Shown: positions 23,749-35,804 of the stretch, piece after piece
Layout of the letters: every line of letters begins with the position of its first letter
Position numbering within the stretch: position 1 is the stretch's first letter
From: Euphorbia lathyris
Lineage: Eukaryota > Streptophyta > Magnoliopsida > Malpighiales > Euphorbiaceae
Reading direction: 5' to 3'
Assembly (NCBI RefSeq): GCF_963576675.1
Contig: NC_088915.1
Location: 41,445,501-41,509,500 of the forward strand
DNA: 64,000 bases
Notes under the pieces: model-generated
Databases searched by the model: none
What the model saw: the letters and a program-made list of their open reading frames with translations, nothing else
Told to the model about the DNA's origin: nothing
Program-made: the position numbers and the translations under genes

Positions 23749-26700
23749 TTACTGACTTGGGGGATCCTGGAAAAGAACAGTATCGATCTTCCTTGTGTGA
23801 TCGTTCTCTAAATATGGTTTTAATCTTTGTCCGTTCACCTTAAAAGGATCACCCCCGTGTTTGAAAATTTCAACAGCTCCATGTGCAAATACACGGTTCA
23901 CAATGAATGGTCCTGACCATCTTGACTTGAGCTTTCCTGGAAACACCTTGTTCATGAGCTTTTTGTCGTGCCACTGCTTGGTCTTGGCTTTGTAATTCAC
24001 CGCATTTTCGTATGAGAACAGCCTGAATTCCTCCATTTCGCTCAGTTGTAAACTTCTCTGTTCACCAACATCCTGCGTCTCAAAATTTAAAAATGTTAAC
24101 GCCCAAAATGCGCGGTGTTCCATTTCCACCGGCAAGTGACAAGATTTCCCGTATAACAAACGAAAAGGAGACATTCCAATCGGTGTTTTATAAGCGGTAC
24201 GATATGCCCATAGAGCATCATCGAGCTTGTTTGCCCAATCCTTCCGAGAGTTGCCAACGGTTTTCTCTAAGATTCTTTTTATTTCTCTATTGGAGATCTT
24301 CACCTGTCCACTGATTTGTGGATGGTATGGTGTGGCAACCCTGTGTGAGACTCCAAGTTTTCCCATTAATTTTTCAAATTTCGAATTACAGAAGTGGGTC
24401 CCTTGATCACTGATGATCGCTCACGGGACCCCGAATCTGGCGAACAGTCTTTTCAGAAATTTGACTACCACACGGGCGTCATTGGTGGGACTAGCTATTG
24501 CTTCGACCCATTTGCTCACATAATCCACAACCACTAGGATGTATTTATTCCCTTGGGAAGTTGGGAATGGTCCCATAAAATCTATGCCCCAGATGTCAAA
24601 AATTTCGCACACAACTATGTTGTTTAGGGGCATAGCATTTCGAGCTGAAATGTTTCCAGTTCGTTCGCACTCATTGCAAGTTCCAACGAATGCATTAGCA
24701 TCCTTAAAAAGAGTGGGCCAGAAAAAACCTGATTGGAGAACCTTTGTCGCGGTACGGCTTGCACTATGGTGTCCTTCAGCTTCACGGTTATGACAGTGGC
24801 TGAGAACATCTTGTCCTTCTTCTTGCGATATGCATCTTCGAATGATTTGGTCCGCGCACAACCTGAAAAGGTAAGGGTCATCCCAAAAATAGTATTTGAT
24901 TTCGGAGAAAAACTTCCTTTTTTGATTCGTGGACAGGTTGTGTGGTTTGAGCGAAGTTGCAAGGTAATTAGCTATATCGGCGAACTATGGCGCAGACTGT
25001 GCCGCATACAGATGCTCGTCGGGAAACCTTTCCACGATTTCTGTTTGTTCAAACCTGCCTTTGTGATCTATCCTTGACAAGTGATCTGCAGCAACATTCT
25101 CCGTTCCCTTTTTATCCTTAATTTCCAAATCGAACTCCTGAAGTAATAGCAACCATCGGATCAACCTTGGCTTAGCATCTTTTTTCGCGAACAAGTATCG
25201 CAATGTTGCGTGATCTGTGTGAACAATCACCCTGGATAAAATCAAGTAGGGCCTGAATTTGTCGAAAGCATACACAACTGCCAGAAGTTCCTTCTCGGTA
25301 GTTGTATAGTTTTGCTGGGCCACGTTCAGTGTTTTGCTGGCATAGTAGATAGGTCGAAACCTCTTCTCAATCCTCTGTCCAAGAACAGCTCCCACACAAG
25401 TGTCGCTTGCGTTGAACATTATTTCAAAAGGTTGCTCCCAATCTGGTCCTGCTAGTATAGGTGAGTTGATCAGCTTAGTTTTTAAGAGCTCAAAGGCCTT
25501 CAAACAGTCTGTATTGAAAGAGAACTCAGCTTCCTTATGTAGTAGGGCTGACAATGGGAGTGCAATCTTTGAAAAATCTTTTATAAACCGGCGATAAAAC
25601 CCTGCGTGCCCCAAAAAACTTCTCACATCTTTGACGTTCGCAGGCACAGCCAGCTTCTCGATTACTTCCACTTTTGCCTTATCCACTTCCATCCCTTTCT
25701 CAGAAATTTTATGCCCTAGCACAATTCCTCCATTGACCATGAAATGGCACTTTTCCCAGTTCAAGACTAAGTTAGTCTCCTTGCACCGCGCGAGCACCGC
25801 TTCAAGGTTGATCAGATAGCTATCGAATGAACTTCCATAGACCGAGAAGTCATCCATAAATATTTCCACAGTCCGCTCCACCATGTCATGAAAAATCGAC
25901 ATCATACATCTCTGAAAAGTGGCAGGAGCGTTGCACAATCCGAAAGGCATCCTTCTGTAAGCATAAGTCCCATATGGACATGTGAACGGGGTTTTCTCTT
26001 GGTCCTCGCAATGAATTGCGATTTGGTTATATCCTGAATACCCATCAAGAAAACAATAGAATGCGTAGCCCGCTAGTCGTTCTAACATCTGATCAATGAA
26101 GGGTAAGGGGAAATGGTCCTTCCTTGTGGCTTCATTAAGCTTTCTGTAGTCGACGCAAACTCTCCACCCTGTTATTGTTCTTGTGGGTACTAGCTCGTCC
26201 TTTTCATTTAGGACTACGGTTGTTCCTCCTTTCTTTGGCACAACGTGGACAGGGCTTGTCCACACACTATCAGATATTGGGTAGATAATGCCAGCATCGA
26301 GAAGCTTGATCACCTCCTTTCTCACAACCTCCTTCATGTGGGGATTTAGCCTACGTTGCGGCTGAACAGTTGGTCTGTGGTCCTTTTCCATTAAGATTCT
26401 ATGAACACAGACTGCCGGGCTAATCCCTTTTATGTCATCAATTTTCCATGCGATTGCAGCCTTGTTTCTTCGCAGGACCGCCATTAGTTGCGCTTTTTGG
26501 TCAGGAGTTAATTTTGATGATATGATGACAGGACTTTCGCTGGGTGGTTCAAGGAAAGCATACTCGAGATGTTCAGGCAACGGCTTCAATTCTGGCTTAG
26601 ACATAGGCACAGTTGGTACCTCTGGTGGTTCTTGATGAGTTGGAACAGCAGGGTCTAACGGAGGTGTCGGAAAGTTGCTTTCAATGGAACAGCCTGTTCC

Positions 26701-28992
26701 TTCGCATATGTTCACCTCTCTCCCCAATAAAGTTTCTAATGTGTCCTGTTCCTACAAAGTAGTAAGACTCTGAAAATCATCTAAGAAATAGCAAGTGTCA
26801 TCATTATTATTCGCACGCCTCATTGCTTCATTCATTTTAAATATGACTTCCTCACCATTTATCCTTAAGAATAACTTTCCCTCTCCTACATCTATCAATG
26901 CTTTTCCTGTCGCTAGAAATGGTCTACCTAGGATAATAGGGACATGCAAATCTTCATCAATGTCCATTATAATGAAATCAACGGGCAAAATGAATTTTCC
27001 TACTTGGACTAACACGTCTTCTACTACTCCCCTAGGATAGCATACAGAACGATCAGCTAATTGAATAGACATACGAGTGGGTTGTGGTTCTCCTAACCCG
27101 AGTTGTACATATACAGAATATGGCATTAGGTTTATGCTAGCTCCTAGGTCGCAAAGTGCATTTTCAATAGCCAGCTTTCCAATTGAACAAGGAATCGAAA
27201 AACTCCCTGGATCTTTTAGCTTCTTTGGAAGCTGCTGCTTGTTTTGGAGTATGGACGAACAGTCTCTGTTGAGTTGTATTATGGAAATGTTCTCCAGTTT
27301 CTTCTTGTTCGATAGGATATCTTTGAGGAACTTTGCGTATGTTGGCATCTGTGCCAGTGCTTCCACAAAAGGTATGTTGATGTGCAATTTCCTCAAAGTG
27401 TCCAACACTTTAGAATTCTGCTCCTCCAACTTCTTGTTGATTAGCTGCGTTGGATATGGCACCGGTGGGTCATACGGTTGTGGTGGTTTACATGCTCTTT
27501 CCTCCTCTTGATCTGGCTTACTTGCTTGGTTAGCTTTCCTCGTTCCTTCATTACCAGGAACAACTTGTTCCAGTTCCCCTTCATCCTCTTTGGATGTTCC
27601 TGCACGCTCAGCATCCTTGTTAGATAAACCAACTGGTTGAGTTTCCTTACCAGACCTCAAGATGATTGCCATGACGTCACCTTTAGGATTTGGCTCAGTA
27701 TTGCTCGGCATTATCCCCTTTCCTTTTGATGTGGACGCGGCAATCTGGTGGACTTGTGTTTCCAGATTCTTGATCGATGCCTGCGTCTGTTTCATGAACT
27801 GCATCATCATTGTTTTCATATCTGGTTCGACTTCTTCCTTTTGTGGCACAGGTTGCTTATAATGCTACTGAGGTTGTCTTTGGTAATGTCCTCCTTGCTG
27901 TTGTTGATACCTCGGCTGATCTTGATACTGAGGTGGTCCTTGCTGGTCTAGTTGGCCTGTCCATCCAAAATTTGGATGGTTCCTGGTTTTCGAGTTGTAG
28001 GTGTTAGAATAACGGTTGGGCTGATTCCTCTGATTGTACCCTGCATAGTCGCATTCAGCCCGTGTGCCTTTTCCTTGCTTAACTCCAGGACAGTTGATAT
28101 TGAAATGAGCTCCTCCGCAAAAACCACAACTTTCATTGAATGGTGGTTCACTAAATGGCGGTTCATTGTGAATGGATGAGACATTTATCTTTCCCAGCTG
28201 CCGAGTAAGCTGTTCTACTTGGCTTGTTAGTTTTGACATGACATCCTCGTTTCGTGTCCTTTTTCCTTCACTTCTTGACGAATGCAAGTTGTAACTCGTG
28301 CTGACCACTTTCTCTATTAGGTCATATAAAGCTTGTAGCTCTAGATCTTCTGGGTTACCATTCGCGATAGATTCGATCTGGATTTTGTAAACATTGGTCG
28401 CGCCATTGTAAAAATTCTGCATTTGCATCCACATAGGGATACCATGATTTGGCACCCTTCTGAGCAGCTCCTTGTATCTTTCCCATGCTTCTGCCAACGA
28501 CTCATCTTCGTCCTGTATGAAGCGTGACACTTTATTTCGTAGCTTGATGGCTTGTCGAGGCGGAAAATACTTCATCAGAAAAGCTCTTGCCATCTCTTCC
28601 CAACTCGTGATCGTTCTAGGTTGTAAATTTTGCAGCCATGTTTTTGCTTTATCCCTTAGTGAAAAAGGGAACAGCTTTAATCTGATCACGTCATCAGAGA
28701 CACCTCTGTTCGACCTGAATGTGTTGCACAAGGTGATGAATTCTTGAAGATGCCCATTAGGATCTTCAGATTGAAACCCATTAAATTGCACCGAGGCTTG
28801 GATCATTTGTATCATGGACCCTTTTACTTCGAACATGTTGTTTCCCTCGTTGGGCAATACGATACACGATGAGTGTCCCTCGGTAGTTGGCCTAGAGTAG
28901 TCTCTGATTCTCATCACAGGAGGGTTATTATTTTCTCCTTCCTCTTCTTGGTTTGGTGGAACTGGTTGTTCTGGGCCTTCCCTTCCAGCCAT
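23749..28992 (-). pseudogene. gag-pol: Element C gag-protease-RT-RNase H-integrase polyprotein, four nonsense codons
   Basis: One continuous frame of 1,748 codons from the first ATG (28992) to the stop at 23749. Order: capsid domain (about 28700-28200), CCHC knuckle (CGFCGGAHFNINC), protease (ALCDLGASINLMP, ILGRPFLA; about 27200-26900), RT with FMDD at 25849-25860, RNase H ([16 protein letters not shown], where the usual Asp is Asn, and [11 protein letters not shown]), integrase zinc region ([20 protein letters not shown]), aspartates in WGIDFMGPF and SDQGTHF, and the [14 protein letters not shown] segment. In-frame stops are at 27867-27865 (CAG in the sister copy), 26754-26752, 24987-24985 (TGG expected) and 24423-24421 (CGA expected); all fit single C-to-T or G-to-A changes. 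No frameshift was seen, in line with a young element. Confidence 0.94.
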
Positions 28993-29210
28993 TCTTCTCT
29001 CTCTTTGCCTTTCTCTTTGTCTAGCACGTCGAGCTCCCGCTCTATTTCGTCTACACGTTCTCTCTAATTCGAGATCGATAGGAAAAACAGGAGGTGCAAC
29101 TCTACGCACAAACGAAAAAAATATGACCTTTTTGTTCCTGCACGCCTTAACACATAGATTAAAAACACCCTGTGTTACAGAAATTTCAGCTATAAATTTG
29201 TTGCTCTCAA

Positions 29211-29228
29211 TCCCCGGCAGCGGCGCCA
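29211..29228 (-). other. Primer-binding site of element C, tRNA-Asp type
   Basis: TGGCGCCGCTGCCGGGGA on the minus strand, one base from the complement of the plant tRNA-Asp 3' end. Between it and the gag ATG (28993-29210) is an open leader without an ATG. Confidence 0.85.
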
Positions 29229-29237
29229 AAAACTTGT

Positions 29238-30418
29238 TGTCCTCTAATGAGACTTTAGCAAGTGCACTAGATACAAGTAATAAAGTGATAAGTGAGTATC
29301 GTCTCCACAGGGATTGTGATTCAAATAAATATCGGAAATCGTTGCTAAACAGTGTGTGTTACAATAGTGTCTTCCTTTATGGTTGATTGTTTAGTATTGG
29401 TTGTTTAATGACTCGGGCAGAATGATAAATCAAGGAAATAAGGTTACTTTCAAAGATTTAGGGAATAGAACAGGCTCGACATAACCGAACACGGTGTGCT
29501 ACATCTTACAACATACCATGAATAAAAGATAATGCCAACGAAGCCAAAGTATCAGTTTTGAAGTGAGTTTGAGTCAACTGTCGTGTGTTCTCAAACTCCT
29601 AAGATTTACTAACATCTTTAGCGTCCTAAAGATACGTTCTTTCTAGCATTAAGAACAAAACTGCATTTCTAGATGAGAAAACCCTCGACACAACCTTCTA
29701 ACTTGTCAGCTTCGAAGTTGGGAGATCAATAGAGATATCGGTGAAGATGAAAGCAGTGTCCTAACATTCATCTAACACATACATACATGCTTAAGCAAGA
29801 AAGTTAAATCCTCATTGATCACAACATTGGCAAAATACTAAATATTCATAAAAACGTTGTAAAACTTACATCACCGGGCCGGCTAAGCCATGCCCATTCA
29901 AAATGTCTACTCACTCATATCGAGCAGTGAGCAGAAGAGGATTCTTGTTACAGCTTGAGACTCCATGAGAGCTCTCTTCTTCCTTCTATTCTACTTGTCT
30001 AAAAAAACTTAAACTAAGAAAATATTCTGATCCCTAAACCTTCTCTGCTTTTCCTATTTAAAGGGAAAAGACAGAGACTACCCAAAATCGGTACAACTTT
30101 CGTACCCTTTTACAAAACAAAGTCAACTACTTACTACAATTAAAAATAAACTAAAATGATTAACTTTTAGATTAACCCTTGAACACTCAAGGGGGTGAGA
30201 CTTCAAATCATCATGCTTCTTTGGGAAATCCCATCGCCACACACTTTCACCTGCTGTCCTGCCGCTTTCCTTTCACTGCCACCAACGATCTGTCGTTGTC
30301 CGTCATTGGATAATCTGGCGTTTAACCGCTGGACACACATAAGGCTCCACTCCTCATTGGCATTAGCGAAACAAGCTGTTTTCAGCGAGTTTAGCATTTT
30401 TCTTTGCTTATCTGCACA
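29238..30418 (-). repeat. Element C LTR copy 3 (5' LTR of the full element, 1,181 bp)
   Basis: Homologous to copy 2 over its whole length; identity ends exactly at TGCACA (30418), where element B sequence resumes. Confidence 0.92.
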
Positions 30419-30496
30419 AGGACATTAATTAGCCCTTAATCCTTACAAAAACTGATATAAAAATACCCGAATTCCTTTATAAATTATCTGTTAAAC

Positions 30497-31219
30497 TTAG
30501 TCAATTTCATGCCTAACATTGGCCTTTTTCTGTTTATGAGGAAATGGCAATTTCGGTGCATAAGGTCTAACTACTTTTTCTATAGCTACTCCAGGAGCTG
30601 AGTTTTCAGACACAAGACCGGGGTTGCTTACCACTTCCGATTCCTTACTTACTTGAGGTGGCGGTTGTGTTTGTGATTGGGGTGGCATGGGTGTGTCTAC
30701 TTCCTTGCCAATTCTTAAGGCGATGGCTTGAACCGTTTCCTCTTGTGAGGAGATCGCCTCTTGGTACTCCCTTTCCTCCCATCTGATTTCGGCCAGTTGT
30801 TCGCTCAGGGCTCTGCATGCCTCCTCGTTGGCTACAAGCCGGAGGGATACGTCCTTCAAAAGGACCATTATTTCCTCTGAGTTCTCTGTCTGCTTATCAT
30901 AAGAATCAGAGTTAGATGGAAAGTAAGTGAGATTATCCGTGGGTGCCATGTATGGCCCTGGCGGATATCGTGTGTGTTCCCAATCATAAAGGTTGTAAGT
31001 TGAGGGTTCAAAGTTATACCTTTGACGATTACCCACATAACTTACATTCTCACCTCTAGGCATATGGTGGTTTACATGGCATACCTCACCGGGGTGATTC
31101 TGGCCACATCGTGCACAAAATGGTGTCCTTGTTTGGTTGTTATGGCCAAGAGAAGCCATAAGGAAATCCATTTTTTTGTTCAGGTCAGCTATGGATGGTT
31201 CTAGAGTTCTGTTGTCCAT
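30497..31219 (-). CDS. Element B gag-like ORF without a capsid domain
   Basis: An uninterrupted frame of 240 residues starts 190 bases after the primer site. It holds a short helical N-terminus (ADLNKKMDFLMASLG), a CCHC knuckle (CARCGQNHPGEVC, about residues 35-47), a Tyr/Pro-rich stretch, a coiled-coil-like region (LLKDVSLRLVANEEACRALS) and a Pro/Gln linker ending in KLPFPHKQKKAN, which in Athila polyproteins leads into protease. The usual capsid domain (present in C) is absent. Only about 80 untranslatable bases separate the stop (30497) from element C. The ORF is collinear with the 331-residue protein of element D. Function inferred only from position: an RNA-binding gag derivative. Confidence 0.75.
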   Translation of the reverse strand: MDNRTLEPSIADLNKKMDFLMASLGHNNQTRTPFCARCGQNHPGEVCHVNHHMPRGENVSYVGNRQRYNFEPSTYNLYDWEHTRYPPGPYMAPTDNLTYFPSNSDSYDKQTENSEEIMVLLKDVSLRLVANEEACRALSEQLAEIRWEEREYQEAISSQEETVQAIALRIGKEVDTPMPPQSQTQPPPQVSKESEVVSNPGLVSENSAPGVAIEKVVRPYAPKLPFPHKQKKANVRHEID

Positions 31220-31410
31220 AGGTGCTGAAACAAAACAGAATTTACAAATGTATAAGAAGTTTAGATTTATAATATTTCAAGTTGTATTATGTATGAAAGG
31301 ATCGTATATAAACAAGAGAAACGAGTATAGCTGATATTAACAAAGATATTCACAAAAGAATGCCTAAAATAACAAATCGACCTTTGGTTCGATATTGCAG
31401 AAAAAATAAA

Positions 31411-31428
31411 TCCCCGGCAACAGCGCCA
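31411..31428 (-). other. Primer-binding site of element B, tRNA-Asp
   Basis: TGGCGCTGTTGCCGGGGA on the minus strand, one mismatch from the complement of the tRNA-Asp 3' end and six bases after the LTR. The 31220-31410 leader has no ORF. Confidence 0.88.
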
Positions 31429-31434
31429 AAAACT

Positions 31435-33009
31435 TGATGCGCCTCACGGCGTCGGTACCGCAAGGCTCACTAAAGGATAAATGTACCCCGTCGTTATCAA
31501 GTAATAAAATCTGGACAAGTCCAGGTATCAAATCCACAGGATTTATTCCTGCAAGTACCGATCTACTCAGTCTCGGTTGTTATCTAGGCTTTGGGGGGTT
31601 TGAATTTGGTTTTGTTTAATTAATCTACTCCTAGTTAAATTACGCTACTCTTAGCTAAGTTATTCTACCCCTAATTACGTTATTCTACTCCTAATTGATC
31701 TTTCACTAATGAACTTACCCGAAGGAGCATGGGATGATACGATAATAATGAAGATAGATTTATTAAGGAAATTAATTAAAAACCTAACCCTAGTCACTTG
31801 TACTCAAGGCGATTAACCCTACTTATCCTTCTAACGTCCCTGACACGTGATTACCTTATAATGCCGAAACTAGCTCTAAGGCTCAGCAATTTGGGCTTCA
31901 TCAACTAAGAGTTTGTCAATCCCTTAGGCTCTGACTAGGTCAGATTCGGCTCGCAATATGTGCCAACTTAGTTTTTGGACTTTTGAATGAATTAAACCAA
32001 TCAAATAAAGCGTAAGACAAAGATTAAATCAATGAATCAAATTGAACAAAACAAAAACTATAATATTATTAAAGATGGAGAAATATTGTAACATGTATTC
32101 AATTAGCCCAGGATTCATAGAATGTATTAAAGCATTTAAACAAACTATGAAAAAGATGAGAAAATCCCTTTCAGGGAACCTGTCTACCGCTACAGGCGTC
32201 TTCCTAGGACTTAAAGACGGACCTTGAACAATCCTCGGTGGGTGGAGCTTCGGAAGTTCTTCAATGGAGGTTGAAGGAGATGGAGGAGGTGGAGAGGATT
32301 CTTCAAGGGTGAAAGCTAAGGAAATTACAATAATGAAAGATATTTTACAATTGAAACTAATGGTCCTATTTATAGTTGCGGTCCGGGCCCTCATTCTGAC
32401 CTAATTCGTTTCCTTTTGCAGGTGGGAAGAGTGGGGACAGATCGTGGCATCGTGGGGCCGGGAATCAGTCCACAGGCCAGCTCACCGAGCTCGCCGAGCT
32501 AGAGGCCAGCTCGCCCAAGCAGGGCCCTGAGGGCATCTTGGCGAGTTGGTAGTGCCAGCTCGCCGATCTGGCCCAAAAAGGCCAGTTTCGACGAGCGGGA
32601 GTGCCCAGAACGCCTTGTGCCGCTGTCGGATGTCCCGAAATGCAATTTTCGCTCGAACTCATTCCTGTTTTAACCTGTACACGCACGTAAACTCCAAATA
32701 ACATTAGTCTCGAGGCTGAATTGACCCGCCAATCGCTTGTTTTGAGTAAATACTCTGTTTGGTGCGACTTTTGACGTACCAATTAGCCATAAAAGATAAT
32801 TGAAACTTAACGTACATGCTAATTTGGTCATATTTGCCTAAAATAATCAGAAAACGAGCCTAAACAACGAAAAGTAAATAGAACATATACAATTTCTAAC
32901 TAACTTACACAAAAGCATATAAATGCGAGAATTGCTCGCTTATTCGCAAAACTACGCTAAAAACCGTCCTAAACCCGTACCCAAAGATAGGGGTTTTTGA
33001 CCCTTATCA
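31435..33009 (-). repeat. Element B 5' LTR (1,575 bp)
   Basis: Read on the minus strand it begins TGATAAGGG and ends GCGCATCA. TATA box TATAAATA at 32367-32374 on the minus strand. It has a GC-rich block (about 32470-32600) of CTCGCCGAGC-like words that is partly missing from the 3' LTR. Confidence 0.93.
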
Positions 33010-33847
33010 ATATCCTATACCCAATACTATTTTACCATTGAGTGCTATAACCGAGCAACTCAGTATCTCCTTCTAATCTCTAGAAATTGATAAATGTTTT
33101 GTTCTAAGTATAAAGAACACTTTAGATGATTAACAATCTAGGCTTTTACACAGAATATGAATGAGTGTAAGATTTCTTTGCTTTTGCTTTGGCACAGAAC
33201 TTCAAGTTGCAATTTGGTCAGCGTTTCGACTTGGTGAAGATCTGCGTCGAATGAAGCAAATGAGAGGCCTATTTATAGTGTCATCTGAGGCACCGGTTAT
33301 TTTAAATTTTGAAATAACCGTTGTAGGGAAACGGCTTGCTGTCGCTTTCACTTCGTCAGTACTTAGTGTCTTTGACCAATGAGAATGTCGCCTTTTCTGT
33401 CTTCTTCAGTTGCCAGGTACTTCTGGTTGGTAAGCGTCAGATTGTCCTTCTACTTATGGCAAAGTCTCCCAGACAGATTCCTGCATATTCTGAAACTTTC
33501 TCAAAGTGGAACAGCTTTGTGTCGAAGTTATTCAGGTCAACTGCTGACCTGTCTTCTATTTGTTCGACTCAGCAGCTTCGGTATGAAGTTGTTCAAACTT
33601 CCTTCTGGATCCTTCCGTTTGTTGGGCCGCGTTCTGATGGTGAGTTGGATCTGTTGACTTGGGCTTTGACCTTCTCTTGTGGGCTTTTGGGCCTTGGGCT
33701 TTTAATGTCTTCTAATCTTATTAATTTAAATACTCAACATTGAACAAACACATTAATAGTAATTAAATCAAAGCATTTAAATTTAATGTGTTGCAATATT
33801 TAATCATGGGAAATTAAATCTAATTTAAATAATTTTATCAAATCAAA
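33010..33847 (-). repeat. Element H: inverted copia LTR fragment, right piece
   Basis: Reverse complement of the element A LTR from about 12530 back to about 11690. It lacks the last 25-30 bases (the TGTTGAAACACC end) and passes straight into plus-strand gag at about 33847. The join lies in a shared TCAAAA stretch. Confidence 0.9.
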
Positions 33848-35139
33848 AAAATTGCAAAACCACGCATCGGCTATAAATATGCTTCACTGTGCTCTAGATG
33901 CTGCAGAGTACAATAAGATTTTAGGTTGTGAGTCAGCACAAGAAATCTGGAAGAAGCTAGAGGTCACCTACGAGGGAACCAGCAAGGTCAAAGAATCAAA
34001 GGTGAATCAGCAGATGAGGTTTTATGAGCTGTTCGAAATGAACGAAGGTGAAGGCATCTCTGAGATGAACTGAAGATTCACCAACATAATCAACGAGCTC
34101 AAGAGACTTGGCAAGAACTTCTCTGAAGAGGAGCAAGTCAAGAAAATACTGAGAAGCCTCCCCAAGAGCTGGCAAGCAAAGAAAACTGCCGTTGAGGAAG
34201 CTCAAGACCTGACCACCTACAAGTATGATAAGCTCATTGGATCTCTACTGACTTATGAGATCTCAATGAAGAATTTTGAGGTTAAGGAAAAGTTTGAGGA
34301 TAAGAAGCAAAAGTCTCTTTTCATGAAAGTAGGCTCCACTAACGACAGCTCGTCAGATGATGAAGAAATGGTCATGTTCACCAAAAAGATGAAGAGGTTG
34401 TTTCGAAAGAATGAAAAATATGGCAAGAAGACATTCCGGAAGTATGACAAGTACAAAGCTGAGCACAACGACAACAAAGGTAGAAAGGAGAGCTCAAAGC
34501 CAATCACCTGCTTTGAGTGTCATCAGCCTGGCCATATCAAATCAAACTGCCTGCCCTACTCTCAAGAAAGATAAAGAAACAGCAAGAAGGTAATGGTGGC
34601 CACCTGGAGTGTTAGTGATGAGTCATCATCCTCTGAAGCTGGTGCCATTAAGTCAGCAAACATCTGCTTCATGGCTGATGAGTTTGCTGAGCCTTGTGTT
34701 TCTGAAAAGGGTGAACCCTCCTACGCATCAGACAATGAGGAACAAACTACTAAGGTAATACCTCTTCCTGTGCTTAGGAGTGAAATGATAAATGCACTGA
34801 GTGATCTTTACTCACTGGTCAAACGGTGTAACAAAAAGGTAAAGGCACTTAGTAGGCGGTGTGATGAGATCGAAGAGGTCAAACTTAGTGACCTTCGACA
34901 TCTCCTCCAGGACAATACCAGGTAAGATGAGAATCTCAAAATCATGCATATTTTTGTTACTGAGGTCCAATCAGATTCTAAGAAACTGAAAAAGGACATC
35001 ACATCTATCTAGAACCAACTCAGGGTTCCGAATAAGAGAAATTCCCATCAGAACGCTCAGTACCAAGGTACTAGTCAGCGGAGATGGAATCCCCAGCAAA
35101 ATGTCCAGTGTGACTTTTTTGGGAAGAAATGGCGCACTA
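33848..35139 (+). pseudogene. gag: Element H gag fragment
   Basis: It begins in mid-gag (LQNHASAINMLHCALDAAEYNK) and is closely similar to the gag of A and F through the CCHC knuckle (CFECHQPGHIKSNC, near 34510-34550) to the start of the second knuckle. Breaks: TGA near 34069, a frameshift around 34550, TAA near 34923 and TAG near 35010. It ends at GCGCACTA where element G begins; CACTA (35135-35139) should be G's target duplication. The remainder of H should lie to the right of the window, beyond G. Confidence 0.88.
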
Positions 35140-35804
35140 TGTTGGTCCCGTGTGATTAGTTCCAAGGGGGGGTTAGGAACTAATATAATTTTTTTCGTTT
35201 TAATTATGCTGACTTAATATAATTCTTTGAGTTTCACAACTCAGTTTTGGTCAGCACGGCCGAGTGAGGCGTAAGACGGCTTCAGTTAGATACTGACTAG
35301 AGCTCTTTTACTTGCGAGTTGGGAAATGACACTTTTGTGGTCAGCTTCCAACTCAGCACTCTGATTTACTCAGTGTAAGTTTAAACAATTTATATACTGA
35401 GTAAATATAGCACGCAACACATACAAATATATATTGAGAGAGAGTTAGAAATTACTCAGTATGACTTATCCTGGTTCGGCCTCTCCGCCTACGTCCAGTC
35501 CCCAGAATCCCTCCGGGCTTTTTCAATCCAATACTGAGCTCTTTAAAGGTAGAGCACAAACCGTTTACAAGGCAGTTGAATATGCAAGAGTACCTTCCTC
35601 TATTCGTCTACTCAACTCCTACTAAGTGCTATAACCGAACACCTAGATTTCTCTACCGCTGAGTACTTAAAACCGAGTACTCAGCACAACTCTCTCAATT
35701 TTACAATTGATAAAAAAATTGTTCTATTTCAGACAAAGAACACTTTAGATGATTACAAAAATCACTCTAGCATTTACACAGATATGGAACTTTGGTGTAA
35801 GATC
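35140..35804 (-). repeat. Element G 3' LTR, element-3' piece
   Basis: On the plus strand it starts TGTTGGTCCCGTG, the reverse complement of the end of the F LTR. It ends at AGATC (35800-35804), the target duplication of element D. Confidence 0.9.

Larger units (their letters stand above)
19814..30418 (-). mobile_element. Element C: compound Athila-like Ty3/gypsy insertion with three LTRs
   Basis: Minus-strand order is LTR copy 3 (30418-29238), tRNA-Asp-type primer site, gag-pro-pol, LTR copy 2 (23223-22042), a second primer site, partial gag, then partial LTR copy 1 (20473-19814). The right 8.4 kb (22042-30418) is a full-length element. The left part is a tandem partner that lost everything from late gag into its 3' LTR. 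Outer flanks (GTTGT on the left, AGGAC on the right) do not match, so no target duplication supports a single insertion event; recombination or deletion of B sequence is likely. Confidence 0.88.
13032..33009 (-). mobile_element. Element B: Athila-like Ty3/gypsy retrotransposon hosting element C
   Basis: On the minus strand: 5' LTR (33009-31435), tRNA-Asp primer site, gag-like ORF, protease, RT, RNase H, integrase, non-coding 3' region, polypurine tract and 3' LTR (14505-13032). ATATC flanks both ends (13027-13031 and 33010-33014), which proves the boundaries. Without C the element is about 9.4 kb. RT before integrase and the DLGASINLMP protease motif place it with Athila-like gypsy elements. 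The LTRs differ by about 5% in a 190-base sample plus an indel of about 100 bases. Confidence 0.95.

Noticed and set aside
19809..30423. A target-site duplication for the whole element C block
   Set aside because: Flanks GTTGT and AGGAC do not match at this or neighbouring offsets.
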